From: QPIN01 sp964535875
GTDB taxonomy: Bacteria > Pseudomonadota > Gammaproteobacteria > Methylococcales > Methylomonadaceae
DNA: 12,163 nucleotides
Direction of reading: 5' to 3'
Assembly: GCA_964535875.1 (NCBI GenBank)
Contig: CAZHUE010000072.1
Span: 1-12,163 of the forward strand
Shown here: one piece after another, positions 1 to 6,488 of the stretch
How the letters are laid out: the number at the start of each line of letters is the position of its first letter
Numbering within the stretch: position 1 is the first letter of the stretch
Translations under genes and position numbers: made by a program
Notes under the pieces: model-generated
What the model saw: the letters and a program-made list of their open reading frames with translations, nothing else
The model's database searches: none
What the model was told of the DNA's origin: nothing

Positions 1-110
1 GTTTTGTGAAAAATCTGAACGAAAAATTCGGCAGAATAGCTCTCAATAAGGACTATGGTCATTATTTTCGAGCTATTCTTTGCCTTTTTCGCTCAGATTT
101 CCCGCAAAAT
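1..110. repeat. Long imperfect palindrome at the window edge, possible bidirectional terminator
   Basis: The two halves pair across almost the whole length. Positions 1-18 pair with 93-110, 20-26 with 85-91, 30-42 with 70-84 (small bulges at 27-29 and 80-81), and 45-53 with 58-66, leaving a TATG tip. It lies 30 bases past the stop of the small exported protein, so it could end transcription from either side. The bulged part (AAAAATTCGGC facing GCCTTTTT) resembles modules in the palindromes at 3484-3613 and 8891-9055, but the conserved core of those copies is absent. The left end may continue outside the window. Pairing is seen directly; function and kinship are inferred. Confidence 0.6.
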
Positions 111-139
111 CCGTGCTCAACTGATTTATTTAGGTTAAA

Positions 140-451
140 TTAATCGAGAGCAGATTTTGCTCCATCCACGGCTCCTTTTGTCGCACCTTCAGTAATAGAG
201 CCGCTTTTTGCGCCCTCTACTGCACCTTTGGCACCACCTTTAGTGCCATCAGTAACTACATCTTTAGCCGTATCCGTAATAGAGCCGTCTTGTAATTTGT
301 CAGAGGCTTTTTTGGCAGTACCTAGATTATCAGCTGTTTCTTTAGTTTCTTTGGCGGTTTCAGCTGTGCTTGTGACATCGCCTAAATTAAGAGCCATGAT
401 GTTTTGTGAGCTAAGTAAAAAAAGGCTTGCGAAGATTATTTTTTTAAACAT
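140..451 (-). CDS. Small exported Ala/Gly/Lys/Thr-rich repeat protein, function unknown
   Basis: A 103-residue protein not recognised as a named family. Residues 1-20 form a clear Sec signal peptide: MFKK, a hydrophobic stretch, then a likely cut after IMA. The mature part is low in complexity and very hydrophilic, built from imperfect 10-12-residue units such as KGAVEGAKSGSITEGA followed by TKGAVDGAKSALD; GSIT occurs twice. There is no cysteine and no second hydrophobic segment, so a soluble periplasmic or secreted protein is likely. The periodic A/G/K/T/D composition recalls LEA-like or amphipathic-helix proteins, but that is only a resemblance. An AGGA ribosome site lies 8 bases before the ATG. 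It is probably monocistronic, with a sigma-54-type promoter upstream at 624-639 and a palindrome downstream at 1-110. Confidence 0.75.
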   Translation of the reverse strand: MFKKIIFASLFLLSSQNIMALNLGDVTSTAETAKETKETADNLGTAKKASDKLQDGSITDTAKDVVTDGTKGGAKGAVEGAKSGSITEGATKGAVDGAKSALD

Positions 452-546
452 TTTTTTTCCTGTTAAATTAATGAAAGTAATTGTGATGAGTAAAGTGCAG
501 AGAGTCTTTTAGTTTTTGAAGACTTAGCTGATAAGCCTTTTTTTGT

Positions 547-616
547 CTCAGGCTATGGAGCTTTATATCCCTGGTTTGGATGGACGGGAAAGTAAAAATT
601 ACCTTTCGCCACTGAG
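547..616 (-). promoter_or_regulatory. Possible structured 5' leader of the small exported protein gene
   Basis: Read on the minus strand, this segment begins with CTCAG (616-612) and ends with the complementary CTGAG (551-547). Between them are an AAAG-TAA/TTA-CTTT hairpin with one bulged G and a TCCC/GGGA pairing. The 5' edge falls almost where a transcript from the sigma-54-like site at 624-639 would begin. No known riboswitch class was matched. Stems are short, so this is tentative. Confidence 0.25.
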
Positions 617-623
617 TTATTAA

Positions 624-639
624 TGCAGTATTTATGCCA
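624..639 (-). promoter_or_regulatory. Sigma-54 (RpoN) type -24/-12 promoter
   Basis: On the minus strand the sequence TGGCATAAATACTGCA matches the RpoN consensus TGGCAC-N5-TTGCA, with the invariant GG and GC at the required 10-base spacing. It faces the small exported protein gene whose ATG is at 451. The predicted start near 612-614 gives a leader of about 160 bases. Sigma-54 promoters need an activator bound 100-200 bases upstream; the palindrome at 796-810 lies in that range. The match is seen directly; activity is inferred. Confidence 0.55.
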
Positions 640-795
640 GTTATTTTTCAAAGGGAATGATAAGTTGTTATGAATATAATATTGTTATCAATTTTTTAAT
701 GTGTTTTTTATAATAACTATAATGATGATTAAAAGTAATAAATAAAACTATTTAGTGTTCGTCGTTATTCTAAGACAATATTGTTTGTTCTACAA

Positions 796-810
796 GTAAT
801 TGATAATTAC
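796..810. promoter_or_regulatory. Short palindrome, candidate activator site
   Basis: GTAATT-GAT-AATTAC is a perfect 6+3+6 inverted repeat about 160 bases upstream of the sigma-54-like element, on the side where an enhancer-binding activator would sit. In such AT-rich DNA a palindrome of this size can arise by chance, so the role is speculative. Confidence 0.22.
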
Positions 811-943
811 AAATTGCTATGATTTATATATAGATTATGGTGAGAATGTATTAAAAAATGAGTGTTTTTTTCTGTCTCATGAAGGGAACAAAAGTTATTT
901 TTTTAAGATTGAGGCTGGCAATGCTAACTTTTATGGCAGAAAT

Positions 944-1798
944 TTAAACTTTTTTCAAACGATACAAAGCAGAAATATCTTCATCAGCATGCCCTTGTTC
1001 AATTAACTTATTATAATCTGCTAAAGTTTGGTCTATCAAATTTGTACTAGCCCTTAATTGTAGAGCCATTTTTTTACAAATTTCTAAATCTTTATGGTGT
1101 AATGCTACTTTAAAACCAGGAATAAATGATCCTTTTATCATAGTCGCTCCTCTATGTTGTAAAAACCAGTTACCCGCTGCTCCACCTGAAATAACGTCAA
1201 TAACATTATTCATCTCCAAACCTTGAGCTTGACCAAAGGCTAATGCTTCAGTAACGGCTTGATTAATTCCGGCGGCCATTATTTGATTAACTGCTTTGGA
1301 TCCTTGACCTGAACCAGTTTGTCCCATATGAATAATACGTGAACCTATTGCATCTAATACTGGATATACTTTTTCTAGGGTTTTTTTATCACCACCCACC
1401 ATAATTGCAAGTGATCCATTCTTAGCTCCTTCTGTACCTCCTGAAACTGGAGCGTCGAGGAAAGAAACTTGTTTTTTGGATAATATTGTTGCTGCTTTTT
1501 GAGCAGTTTCGATGCTGACAGTTGATAAATCAATGACAATTGAATTTGGTTTAATCGTTTCAGCTATCGCGTTTATTATTTGTAAAACATCTGGATCTTT
1601 TGATACACAAAGAAGAATAATGTCTACTTGTTTTGCTAGTTCTTGAGGAGATGAACAAGGGGTAATATTTAACTCTTTACCGAGATCTTTTGCTTTGCAG
1701 TAGGTTCTATTATAAATACCGTTAAGTAAACCTGATTTAGCAATGTTTCGTGCCATCCCAAGTCCCATTGCTCCCAAGCCTATTATGCCAACTTTCAT
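944..1798 (-). CDS. NAD(P)-dependent beta-hydroxyacid dehydrogenase (3-hydroxyisobutyrate dehydrogenase / tartronate semialdehyde reductase family)
   Basis: A complete 284-residue member of the beta-hydroxyacid dehydrogenase family (usual length about 285-300), cytoplasmic. The N-terminal Rossmann motif is GLGAMG (residues 7-12). The substrate-binding signature DAPVSGGTEGA spans 115-125. The catalytic segment GSGQGSKAVNQ (162-172) carries the expected lysine K168 and N171. HHKDL (234-238) closes the active site in the all-helical C-terminal domain. Such enzymes interconvert a beta-hydroxyacid and its semialdehyde: 3-hydroxyisobutyrate, glycerate/tartronate semialdehyde, or glyoxylate and succinic semialdehyde in the GLYR group. 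The NQ pair after the lysine is more like GarR/GLYR than valine-pathway MmsB, but substrate cannot be settled. It starts 23 bases after the batD stop with a weak ribosome site, so it is probably the last gene of the bat operon, an unexpected partner. Confidence 0.88.
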   Translation of the reverse strand: MKVGIIGLGAMGLGMARNIAKSGLLNGIYNRTYCKAKDLGKELNITPCSSPQELAKQVDIILLCVSKDPDVLQIINAIAETIKPNSIVIDLSTVSIETAQKAATILSKKQVSFLDAPVSGGTEGAKNGSLAIMVGGDKKTLEKVYPVLDAIGSRIIHMGQTGSGQGSKAVNQIMAAGINQAVTEALAFGQAQGLEMNNVIDVISGGAAGNWFLQHRGATMIKGSFIPGFKVALHHKDLEICKKMALQLRASTNLIDQTLADYNKLIEQGHADEDISALYRLKKV

Positions 1799-1821
1799 AA
1801 TTTAGATTGTTACTCTACTTC

Positions 1822-3660
1822 TTATATTCTATAAAGAGATTCTAGCGTGTTATCTACTCTTTTTGTTAACCTCTCTAGTGCGTTGTGTTCTGCTAAAGCT
1901 TGAAATAGCTTTTTACCTTCCCAATGTACTGATGGATTAGTAGAGTATAAGTTGTTATTAAGTTTTAAAATTTCATTACTCAAACGAAATTCGCAGTGTG
2001 ATGCAATAGTCGATAAGTTTGTTTCATTAAATTTAAACTTTCCCCATGCTAATAATGCATTTTTAGTTTCTATCTGGTTATTATCCTTACAAGCCTGTTT
2101 TATTGTTTTGATAATCTCTTTCAGTTTTAATTGCTTAGGACTAATTTCTACGGTCTCTTCTTTATAGGATATTTTTTTAGACAATAATAAGGTAGCAAGC
2201 CATCCGCAGGCTAAAAATAGTGCAAACCATTTCCAAAAGTTGTTTTCTGAATTGTGAACAATCGGTGCAGCTTTAGTTGTAGCTAATTTTGTGGGCGATA
2301 AAATCTGATTATCAGTGGAGGGTTGTTCAGAAGCAATGGCGGTAATAGTTATCTCCGGGATTGTTGCTACTTCCATTTTTTGTGTTTTAGTATTAAACCA
2401 AGGTATTTCTATTGCTGGTAAAGTGTAGTTTCCTGGTTCTGTGGGAATATAAGCTATTTTTTGTTTTTTTAAAGAAATAAAACCATCTGCATTTTTTTGT
2501 TCTTTTAGAATAGGCTGGTCTGAATAAGTTTTTAATTGATAATCTGCCGACTCCGTGTGTAAATCTGGTAGTTGGGCAGCCATTGTACCTTTGGCCAAAA
2601 TGGTCAAGGTTCGAGTTAACGGTTCTCCTGTCTTCATTTGATGAATATTACCAGACCATTTTTCCTCTATAGAGAGATGTTCTGATGGAATCCAGTGTTT
2701 ACCTGAAAAGTGCTTAGGCGCAGGCTTGACTTCAAGAGTAATTTCTTTTGAAGAGACTTGTTTGCTTATAGTTTTTCTTGAGTTAAAGAAACCGTTAAAT
2801 CTGGGGCGGTTTTTGGAAACAACATTGGCTGTTAAAACAAGAGGCTTGATTGTTTTAGAGCCACTTTTCTGTGGAAAAATGGCATATTTTCGCTCAGTAA
2901 CAAGGTAGTTAATGCCATTTAGTATGGTGTTGTAATTTTTGTCTTCACCTATTTGTTCAATAATGGCATCTGTCAGTTCTGGTTCATTTAAACTTGCTTG
3001 TGTGATTTGTACTCTTTGAAAAAAGCGAAGAGTATAAATCACTTGTGCTTGAACATAAGGCGATTGAGTAGAAACTTCAACCTCTAAAAATAAATCCTGG
3101 TCGTTTGAGTCGTTTTGACTGTGGCTAATATTTTTGTTGACTTGTAGTGTGGCAGACTGACTAGTATCTTGACCGAAAGAAATGGCAGGAATAGATAATT
3201 TTCCGGTTTTCTTGGCCATAACACTTAAAACCCATTGAATAGTTCGTTTATATTTTCCATTGATTAATGAGTCATTTCTTCGCTGAGTTTCATTCAAAAT
3301 CTTAAAATTATTTTTCAGAGGGCTAAAGTCAGGTTGTCCATCAGGTGGTTGGGTCGAGGTAAATATTATCTGAAATGATTCATTAATATTGATGTGATTT
3401 CGGTCTATGGAGGTTTTTATTTCTGTTGCTAAAACTAATTGGCAGGAGAGAAAAAATAAAACTAAACTTAGGAATGAGTACGAAATAAGTTTATCAACTA
3501 GCTGGTGTTTTTGTCTGTCTTCGGTGTTGTGGCCACAGTTACGAAGCTTGCTATGCGCCCGTTTCCACGCCTTGAAGACAAACAAAAATTCTGCGCCAGT
3601 TGATAAACTTATTGCGTGCGCGTTCCTTAGGAGTTGAGTACAATTTTTTTTATACATCAT
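1822..3660 (-). CDS. batD: BatD-like periplasmic/membrane protein with an element-derived N-terminal extension
   Basis: The body matches the BatD (oxygen-tolerance) family: a Sec signal peptide, a large beta-rich periplasmic region (about 80-470), one membrane segment (about 475-494) and a cytoplasmic tail to 612. It follows batB/C, as in other Bat operons. The start is a problem. The hydrophobic signal core (59-78, ending LVLA-TE) should lie close to the start, but no ATG, GTG or TTG occurs in frame between it and the palindrome at 3484-3613. The only ATG codons are at 3660 and 3657, with no clear ribosome site, giving 58 extra residues largely encoded by the palindrome. An AAGGA-like site (about 3624-3630) lies just outside the palindrome, as if the native start had been displaced. 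TTG at residue 26 is a weak alternative start. Export of the product is uncertain; family assignment is good. Confidence 0.8.
   Translation of the reverse strand: MMYKKNCTQLLRNAHAISLSTGAEFLFVFKAWKRAHSKLRNCGHNTEDRQKHQLVDKLISYSFLSLVLFFLSCQLVLATEIKTSIDRNHININESFQIIFTSTQPPDGQPDFSPLKNNFKILNETQRRNDSLINGKYKRTIQWVLSVMAKKTGKLSIPAISFGQDTSQSATLQVNKNISHSQNDSNDQDLFLEVEVSTQSPYVQAQVIYTLRFFQRVQITQASLNEPELTDAIIEQIGEDKNYNTILNGINYLVTERKYAIFPQKSGSKTIKPLVLTANVVSKNRPRFNGFFNSRKTISKQVSSKEITLEVKPAPKHFSGKHWIPSEHLSIEEKWSGNIHQMKTGEPLTRTLTILAKGTMAAQLPDLHTESADYQLKTYSDQPILKEQKNADGFISLKKQKIAYIPTEPGNYTLPAIEIPWFNTKTQKMEVATIPEITITAIASEQPSTDNQILSPTKLATTKAAPIVHNSENNFWKWFALFLACGWLATLLLSKKISYKEETVEISPKQLKLKEIIKTIKQACKDNNQIETKNALLAWGKFKFNETNLSTIASHCEFRLSNEILKLNNNLYSTNPSVHWEGKKLFQALAEHNALERLTKRVDNTLESLYRI
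3484..3613. repeat. Palindromic element (copy 1) inserted at the 5' end of batD
   Basis: A 130-bp hairpin-forming element. Outer arms 3484-3499 and 3598-3613 are perfectly complementary over 16 bp. Inward come TTTTTGTCTGTCTTC facing GAAGACAAACAAAAA, a less regular stem, and the core at 3535-3565 with a TT tip at 3548-3549. The core matches 8959-8989 at 28 of 31 positions in the same orientation. The flanking modules also match, whereas the outer arms do not. The left arm (minus-strand GATAAACTTATT) encodes the first residues of the batD signal peptide, so that arm is probably native gene sequence and the other arm an inverted copy. No reading frame for a transposase is present. It will form a long hairpin in batD mRNA. 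Confidence 0.8.
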
Positions 3661-3714
3661 TTTTAAGTGGGTTAAGAATATTGTTTATTTGTGAGCGTAT
3701 TAAGTCTGGTTTTT

Positions 3715-5472
3715 TTAACGATTTCGTCGATTATATTGATATTTGAATTTACGTTTCAATAAGCCAGCTGGGTCATCAGGTATACGGTTGAGCCATTGTT
3801 GATTTGCCTGTTTAGACTCGTCATGTTTTAACGGTTTTACTGCTTGCTTCGGCTCTGTTTCATTTTTATCTTCGTCTTGTTTATTTTTAATGTCTTTTGA
3901 GTCGTTGTCAGATTCAGGTTTTTCTGCAGACTCTTGTTCTGACTGTTTTGAATCGGCATTTTGTTTAGAATCTTCTTCTGATTCCTTCTGTTTAGATTTA
4001 TTTTTGTTGCCAGATTGTTTTGAGCTGTCATCCTGTTCTTTATTGTCTTTATTGTCTTTATTGTCTTTATTGTCTTTATTGTCTTTATTGTCCTGCTTCT
4101 GGTTCTTTTGCTGTTTTTCTAGTTCTTTTTCGACTTGTTGTTTGTTATATTTTGCATCTTCATTAGTGGGGTCTTTTTGTAAAGATTTCTTATAGGCTTC
4201 AATAGCTTCGGGTAACTTACCCGATTTAGCCAGAGCATTACCCAGATTATAAAGACCAGTGGCAGATTGGTCATTTTGTAGCGTATTAATGGCTTGTTCA
4301 TATTGCCCCGCTTTATATTGTGCTGCAGCTTTCCACTGCGGGTGGTTAAACTTTTCCGCTGCTTGTTGATAATCATTTTTAGAAAATGCTTGTTGGGCTG
4401 ATTGGTTGGGCGTTTTCCATAAATCAACCCAATCCAGTGCGTAACTTTCTTCTGGGAAAGGGAGTAAGAAAATCAGGGCTAAAGATAATAACCCTTTTCT
4501 AAAAAATAAGGACGCAAAAGGCAAAACAAATAATAACAACCATGGCCCCTTTTCATTCCATTGGTCGATTAATAAATTATTGTCTATACTGTTTTCTTTT
4601 TTAGTTGGTGCCTTGATCTGGCTTAATAATGCTTCAATATCGCTATTATCATTAGTTATAGTCTTATAAATTCCGTTACCTGCTTCTGCTAAACGTTTTA
4701 ATTCGCTAACTTCGAGTTTGGGAATACTAATATTTCCTTGTAAGTCTTTAAAAAAACCACCAGTAGCTTTTTTAATGGGTGCTCCACTGGCAGTGCCCAC
4801 TCCGAGAATAGACAAGCGGTAACCAGAAAGTGATTCAACTTTAGCTATTGACTGATCAAAATTAACGCCATCAGTGACTAATAATATTTCACCTGATTGC
4901 AAGCCCGCTTGTTTTAATAATTTAACGGCTATTGATAAAGCTAATGGCGTATTGCTACCTTGTACAGGCATAATTTCAGTCGTTAAAGCTGGCAGTTGGT
5001 TGGCTATTGTTTCGGTATCAGTTGTTAACGGAGTCACAGTAAAAGCATCGCCCGCATAAACCAATAAAGCTGTTTGTCCATCTTTTCGTTGATTTAAAAT
5101 ATCAGCAATTTTAAACCTTGCCATGCTTAAGCGATTGGGTTTTATGTCTGTGGCATCCATAGATTGAGATAAATCCAATGCTATGACTAATGCGGCATCA
5201 TTCCTAAATGTTGGGGATGGAAGTCTTTCCCATGTTGGTCCTGCTAACGCAATGATCATTAACAAACTAATAAGGGAGCCTAATAATAAAGTCCAACGAT
5301 TCTTCTTTACTGGCCTTTCCTGTAAAATAAAGGGTAATAATTCAGTATCACATACATTAGACCAATTTCCCCGGTTAAGTTTATTTTTAAGCAATAAGAT
5401 ATAAATTGCGAAAGCTGGAAGTAAAGACAATAACCAAAAGGGCCTGATAAAGTGGAACTCTGCTAAATTCAT
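3715..5472 (-). CDS. batB: BatB/BatC fusion: membrane VWA protein with TPR region
   Basis: A 585-residue protein with a BatB-type VWA domain followed by BatC-type TPRs. Membrane segments lie near 8-28 and 59-77, then the VWA domain (about 95-290) with an intact MIDAS metal site: DLSQS (100-104), T175 and TDG (200-202). Two more hydrophobic stretches (309-338) precede TPR-like helices (about 356-440). A charged K/Q/D/N/E linker (447-558) leads to the conserved C-terminal block WLNRIPDDPAG (560-570) and LLKRKFKYQY. The VWA domain should face the periplasm or membrane surface and bind partner Bat proteins. The ATG at 5472 overlaps the batA stop by four bases (ATGA); an in-frame GTG at 5478 is an alternative. 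The linker contains a 9-bp tandem repeat. Probably translated by coupling to batA. Confidence 0.9.
   Translation of the reverse strand: MNLAEFHFIRPFWLLSLLPAFAIYILLLKNKLNRGNWSNVCDTELLPFILQERPVKKNRWTLLLGSLISLLMIIALAGPTWERLPSPTFRNDAALVIALDLSQSMDATDIKPNRLSMARFKIADILNQRKDGQTALLVYAGDAFTVTPLTTDTETIANQLPALTTEIMPVQGSNTPLALSIAVKLLKQAGLQSGEILLVTDGVNFDQSIAKVESLSGYRLSILGVGTASGAPIKKATGGFFKDLQGNISIPKLEVSELKRLAEAGNGIYKTITNDNSDIEALLSQIKAPTKKENSIDNNLLIDQWNEKGPWLLLFVLPFASLFFRKGLLSLALIFLLPFPEESYALDWVDLWKTPNQSAQQAFSKNDYQQAAEKFNHPQWKAAAQYKAGQYEQAINTLQNDQSATGLYNLGNALAKSGKLPEAIEAYKKSLQKDPTNEDAKYNKQQVEKELEKQQKNQKQDNKDNKDNKDNKDNKDNKEQDDSSKQSGNKNKSKQKESEEDSKQNADSKQSEQESAEKPESDNDSKDIKNKQDEDKNETEPKQAVKPLKHDESKQANQQWLNRIPDDPAGLLKRKFKYQYNRRNR
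4039..4092. repeat. Six exact copies of a 9-bp tandem repeat inside batB/C
   Basis: The plus-strand unit TTTATTGTC is repeated six times without error; on the coding strand each unit reads Asp-Asn-Lys. It sits in the charged linker between the TPR region and the conserved C-terminal block. Because the unit is three codons, gain or loss of copies would change linker length without a frameshift. Confidence 0.95.
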
Positions 5473-6488
5473 AACCACCCCAAACGTCGAGTGCTAATCA
5501 GGCCTGATAATAACAATGATAATGCTAAAGGCCAATGATATAGTTCTGTTTTAGGCCTAAAAAATTGTGTATCTTTATCTACGGGTTCTAATTCATCTAA
5601 CAAGGAATAGATTTTGTCTAGTTGTTCAGTGTCTCTTGCTCTAAAGTAGCGACCTCCTGTTTTTTCTGCAATCGCTTTTAGGGTTTTTTCATCCAGATCA
5701 ATTGACGGATTGATTCGTCTTGTGCCAAAAAAATTCTGAACTATCATTTCATCTGCACCAATACCAATCGTATAAATCTTTAAATTTGAGTCAGCGGCAA
5801 GCTCTGCCGCTTTTAAAGGGGGCACTTCACCCGCTGTGTTTGCACCATCAGTAAGTAATATTAAAACTCTGCTATTTGCTGACTTTTTATTTAAACGTTT
5901 AACGGCAAGACCTATCGCATCACCAATCGCTGTGCCGGGAGGTACACCTTCAATATCAGCTATGCCTAAGCCATCTGGGGAATATTTACCATGAAACGAT
6001 TCTTTTAGAAGTTCATTCACAGTTTTTCTATCAAAAGTTGGTGGTGATTGAAGATAGGGCCTGGTTGCAAAAAGTATTAAGCCCACTCTATCTCCACTGC
6101 GTCTTTCTAAAAACTGGCCCGCTATTTTTTTTGTGGCAACTAAGCGATCAACTCCTCTATCATTGATAATAAAATCTTCTGTACTCATGCTTCCGGAAAC
6201 ATCTACTGCCAAAATCAAATCTCTGCCGCTTATTGATTTTTCTATTGGCTCGCCCATCCATTGCGGCCTCATACTCGCAAGTACCAACAGAAACCAGGCA
6301 ACCATTGCTAAGATCAAAGGCCATTGCTTGGTAGGAGAGGTAGATTTAGTTTCGTCTGCCGCAAAGTCCCCTAAAAAAGGGACTATTAAAGCCGCTTGTT
6401 CTTCTGGAGTTTCAGGCGGTAAAGCCCAACGGATTAATGCCGGAATAGGGAGAGCTAATATTAACCAAGGCCATTCAAAGTTGATCAT
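5469..6488 (-). CDS. batA: BatA-like membrane VWA-domain protein
   Basis: A 339-residue VWA protein of the aerotolerance (Bat) type, close to the usual 320-350. Hydrophobic segments near 5-20 and 57-74 precede the VWA domain (about 90-300), and a third segment near 318-332 anchors the C terminus. The MIDAS metal site is complete: DVSGSM (96-101), T186 and TDG (213-215), so metal-dependent ligand binding is expected. BatA proteins are thought to assemble with BatB and to be acted on by MoxR ATPases; here that is inferred from order. The ATG overlaps the end of the DUF4381 gene by four bases (ATGA), and the 3' end overlaps batB/C the same way, so the three should be translationally coupled. Confidence 0.92.
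   Translation of the reverse strand: MINFEWPWLILALPIPALIRWALPPETPEEQAALIVPFLGDFAADETKSTSPTKQWPLILAMVAWFLLVLASMRPQWMGEPIEKSISGRDLILAVDVSGSMSTEDFIINDRGVDRLVATKKIAGQFLERRSGDRVGLILFATRPYLQSPPTFDRKTVNELLKESFHGKYSPDGLGIADIEGVPPGTAIGDAIGLAVKRLNKKSANSRVLILLTDGANTAGEVPPLKAAELAADSNLKIYTIGIGADEMIVQNFFGTRRINPSIDLDEKTLKAIAEKTGGRYFRARDTEQLDKIYSLLDELEPVDKDTQFFRPKTELYHWPLALSLLLSGLISTRRLGWL

Larger units (their letters stand above)
452..943. other. Long non-coding stretch, very AT-rich from about 640
   Basis: About 490 bases with no convincing gene. The part next to 451 holds the ribosome site and a probable leader of the small exported protein, including a possible folded segment (547-616) and a sigma-54-like promoter (624-639). 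From about 640 to 860 the sequence is strongly AT-rich, with TTGTTAT repeated near 666 and 683 and a short palindrome at 796-810. An open frame at 800-1006 begins at TTG, lacks a ribosome site and runs 63 bases into the dehydrogenase gene on the opposite strand; it is not accepted as a gene. Confidence 0.6.

Noticed and set aside
228..512. 94-codon open frame on the plus strand over the small exported protein gene
   Set aside because: Shadow of the minus-strand gene, which has a signal peptide and a ribosome site.
494..595. Stretch of 33 sense codons on the plus strand ending in the aromatic-rich GYGALYPWFGWTGK
   Set aside because: No ATG, GTG or TTG start in frame after the preceding stop at 491-493; it lies antisense to the probable leader. 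At most a gene remnant.
890..932. AAAAGTTA/TAACTTTT inverted repeat after the dehydrogenase, possible terminator
   Set aside because: The loop is 27 bases, the stem is almost all A/T, and no adjacent T-run follows in the right place.
800..1006. Open frame of 68 codons, plus strand, Tyr/Asn-rich
   Set aside because: It starts at TTG without a ribosome site, lies in very AT-rich DNA and runs 63 bases into the 3' end of the dehydrogenase gene on the opposite strand.
3890..4195. 101-codon open frame opposite batB/C, Leu/Ser/Phe-rich
   Set aside because: It is the mirror of the low-complexity linker and 9-bp repeat of batB/C; no ribosome site or plausible protein features.
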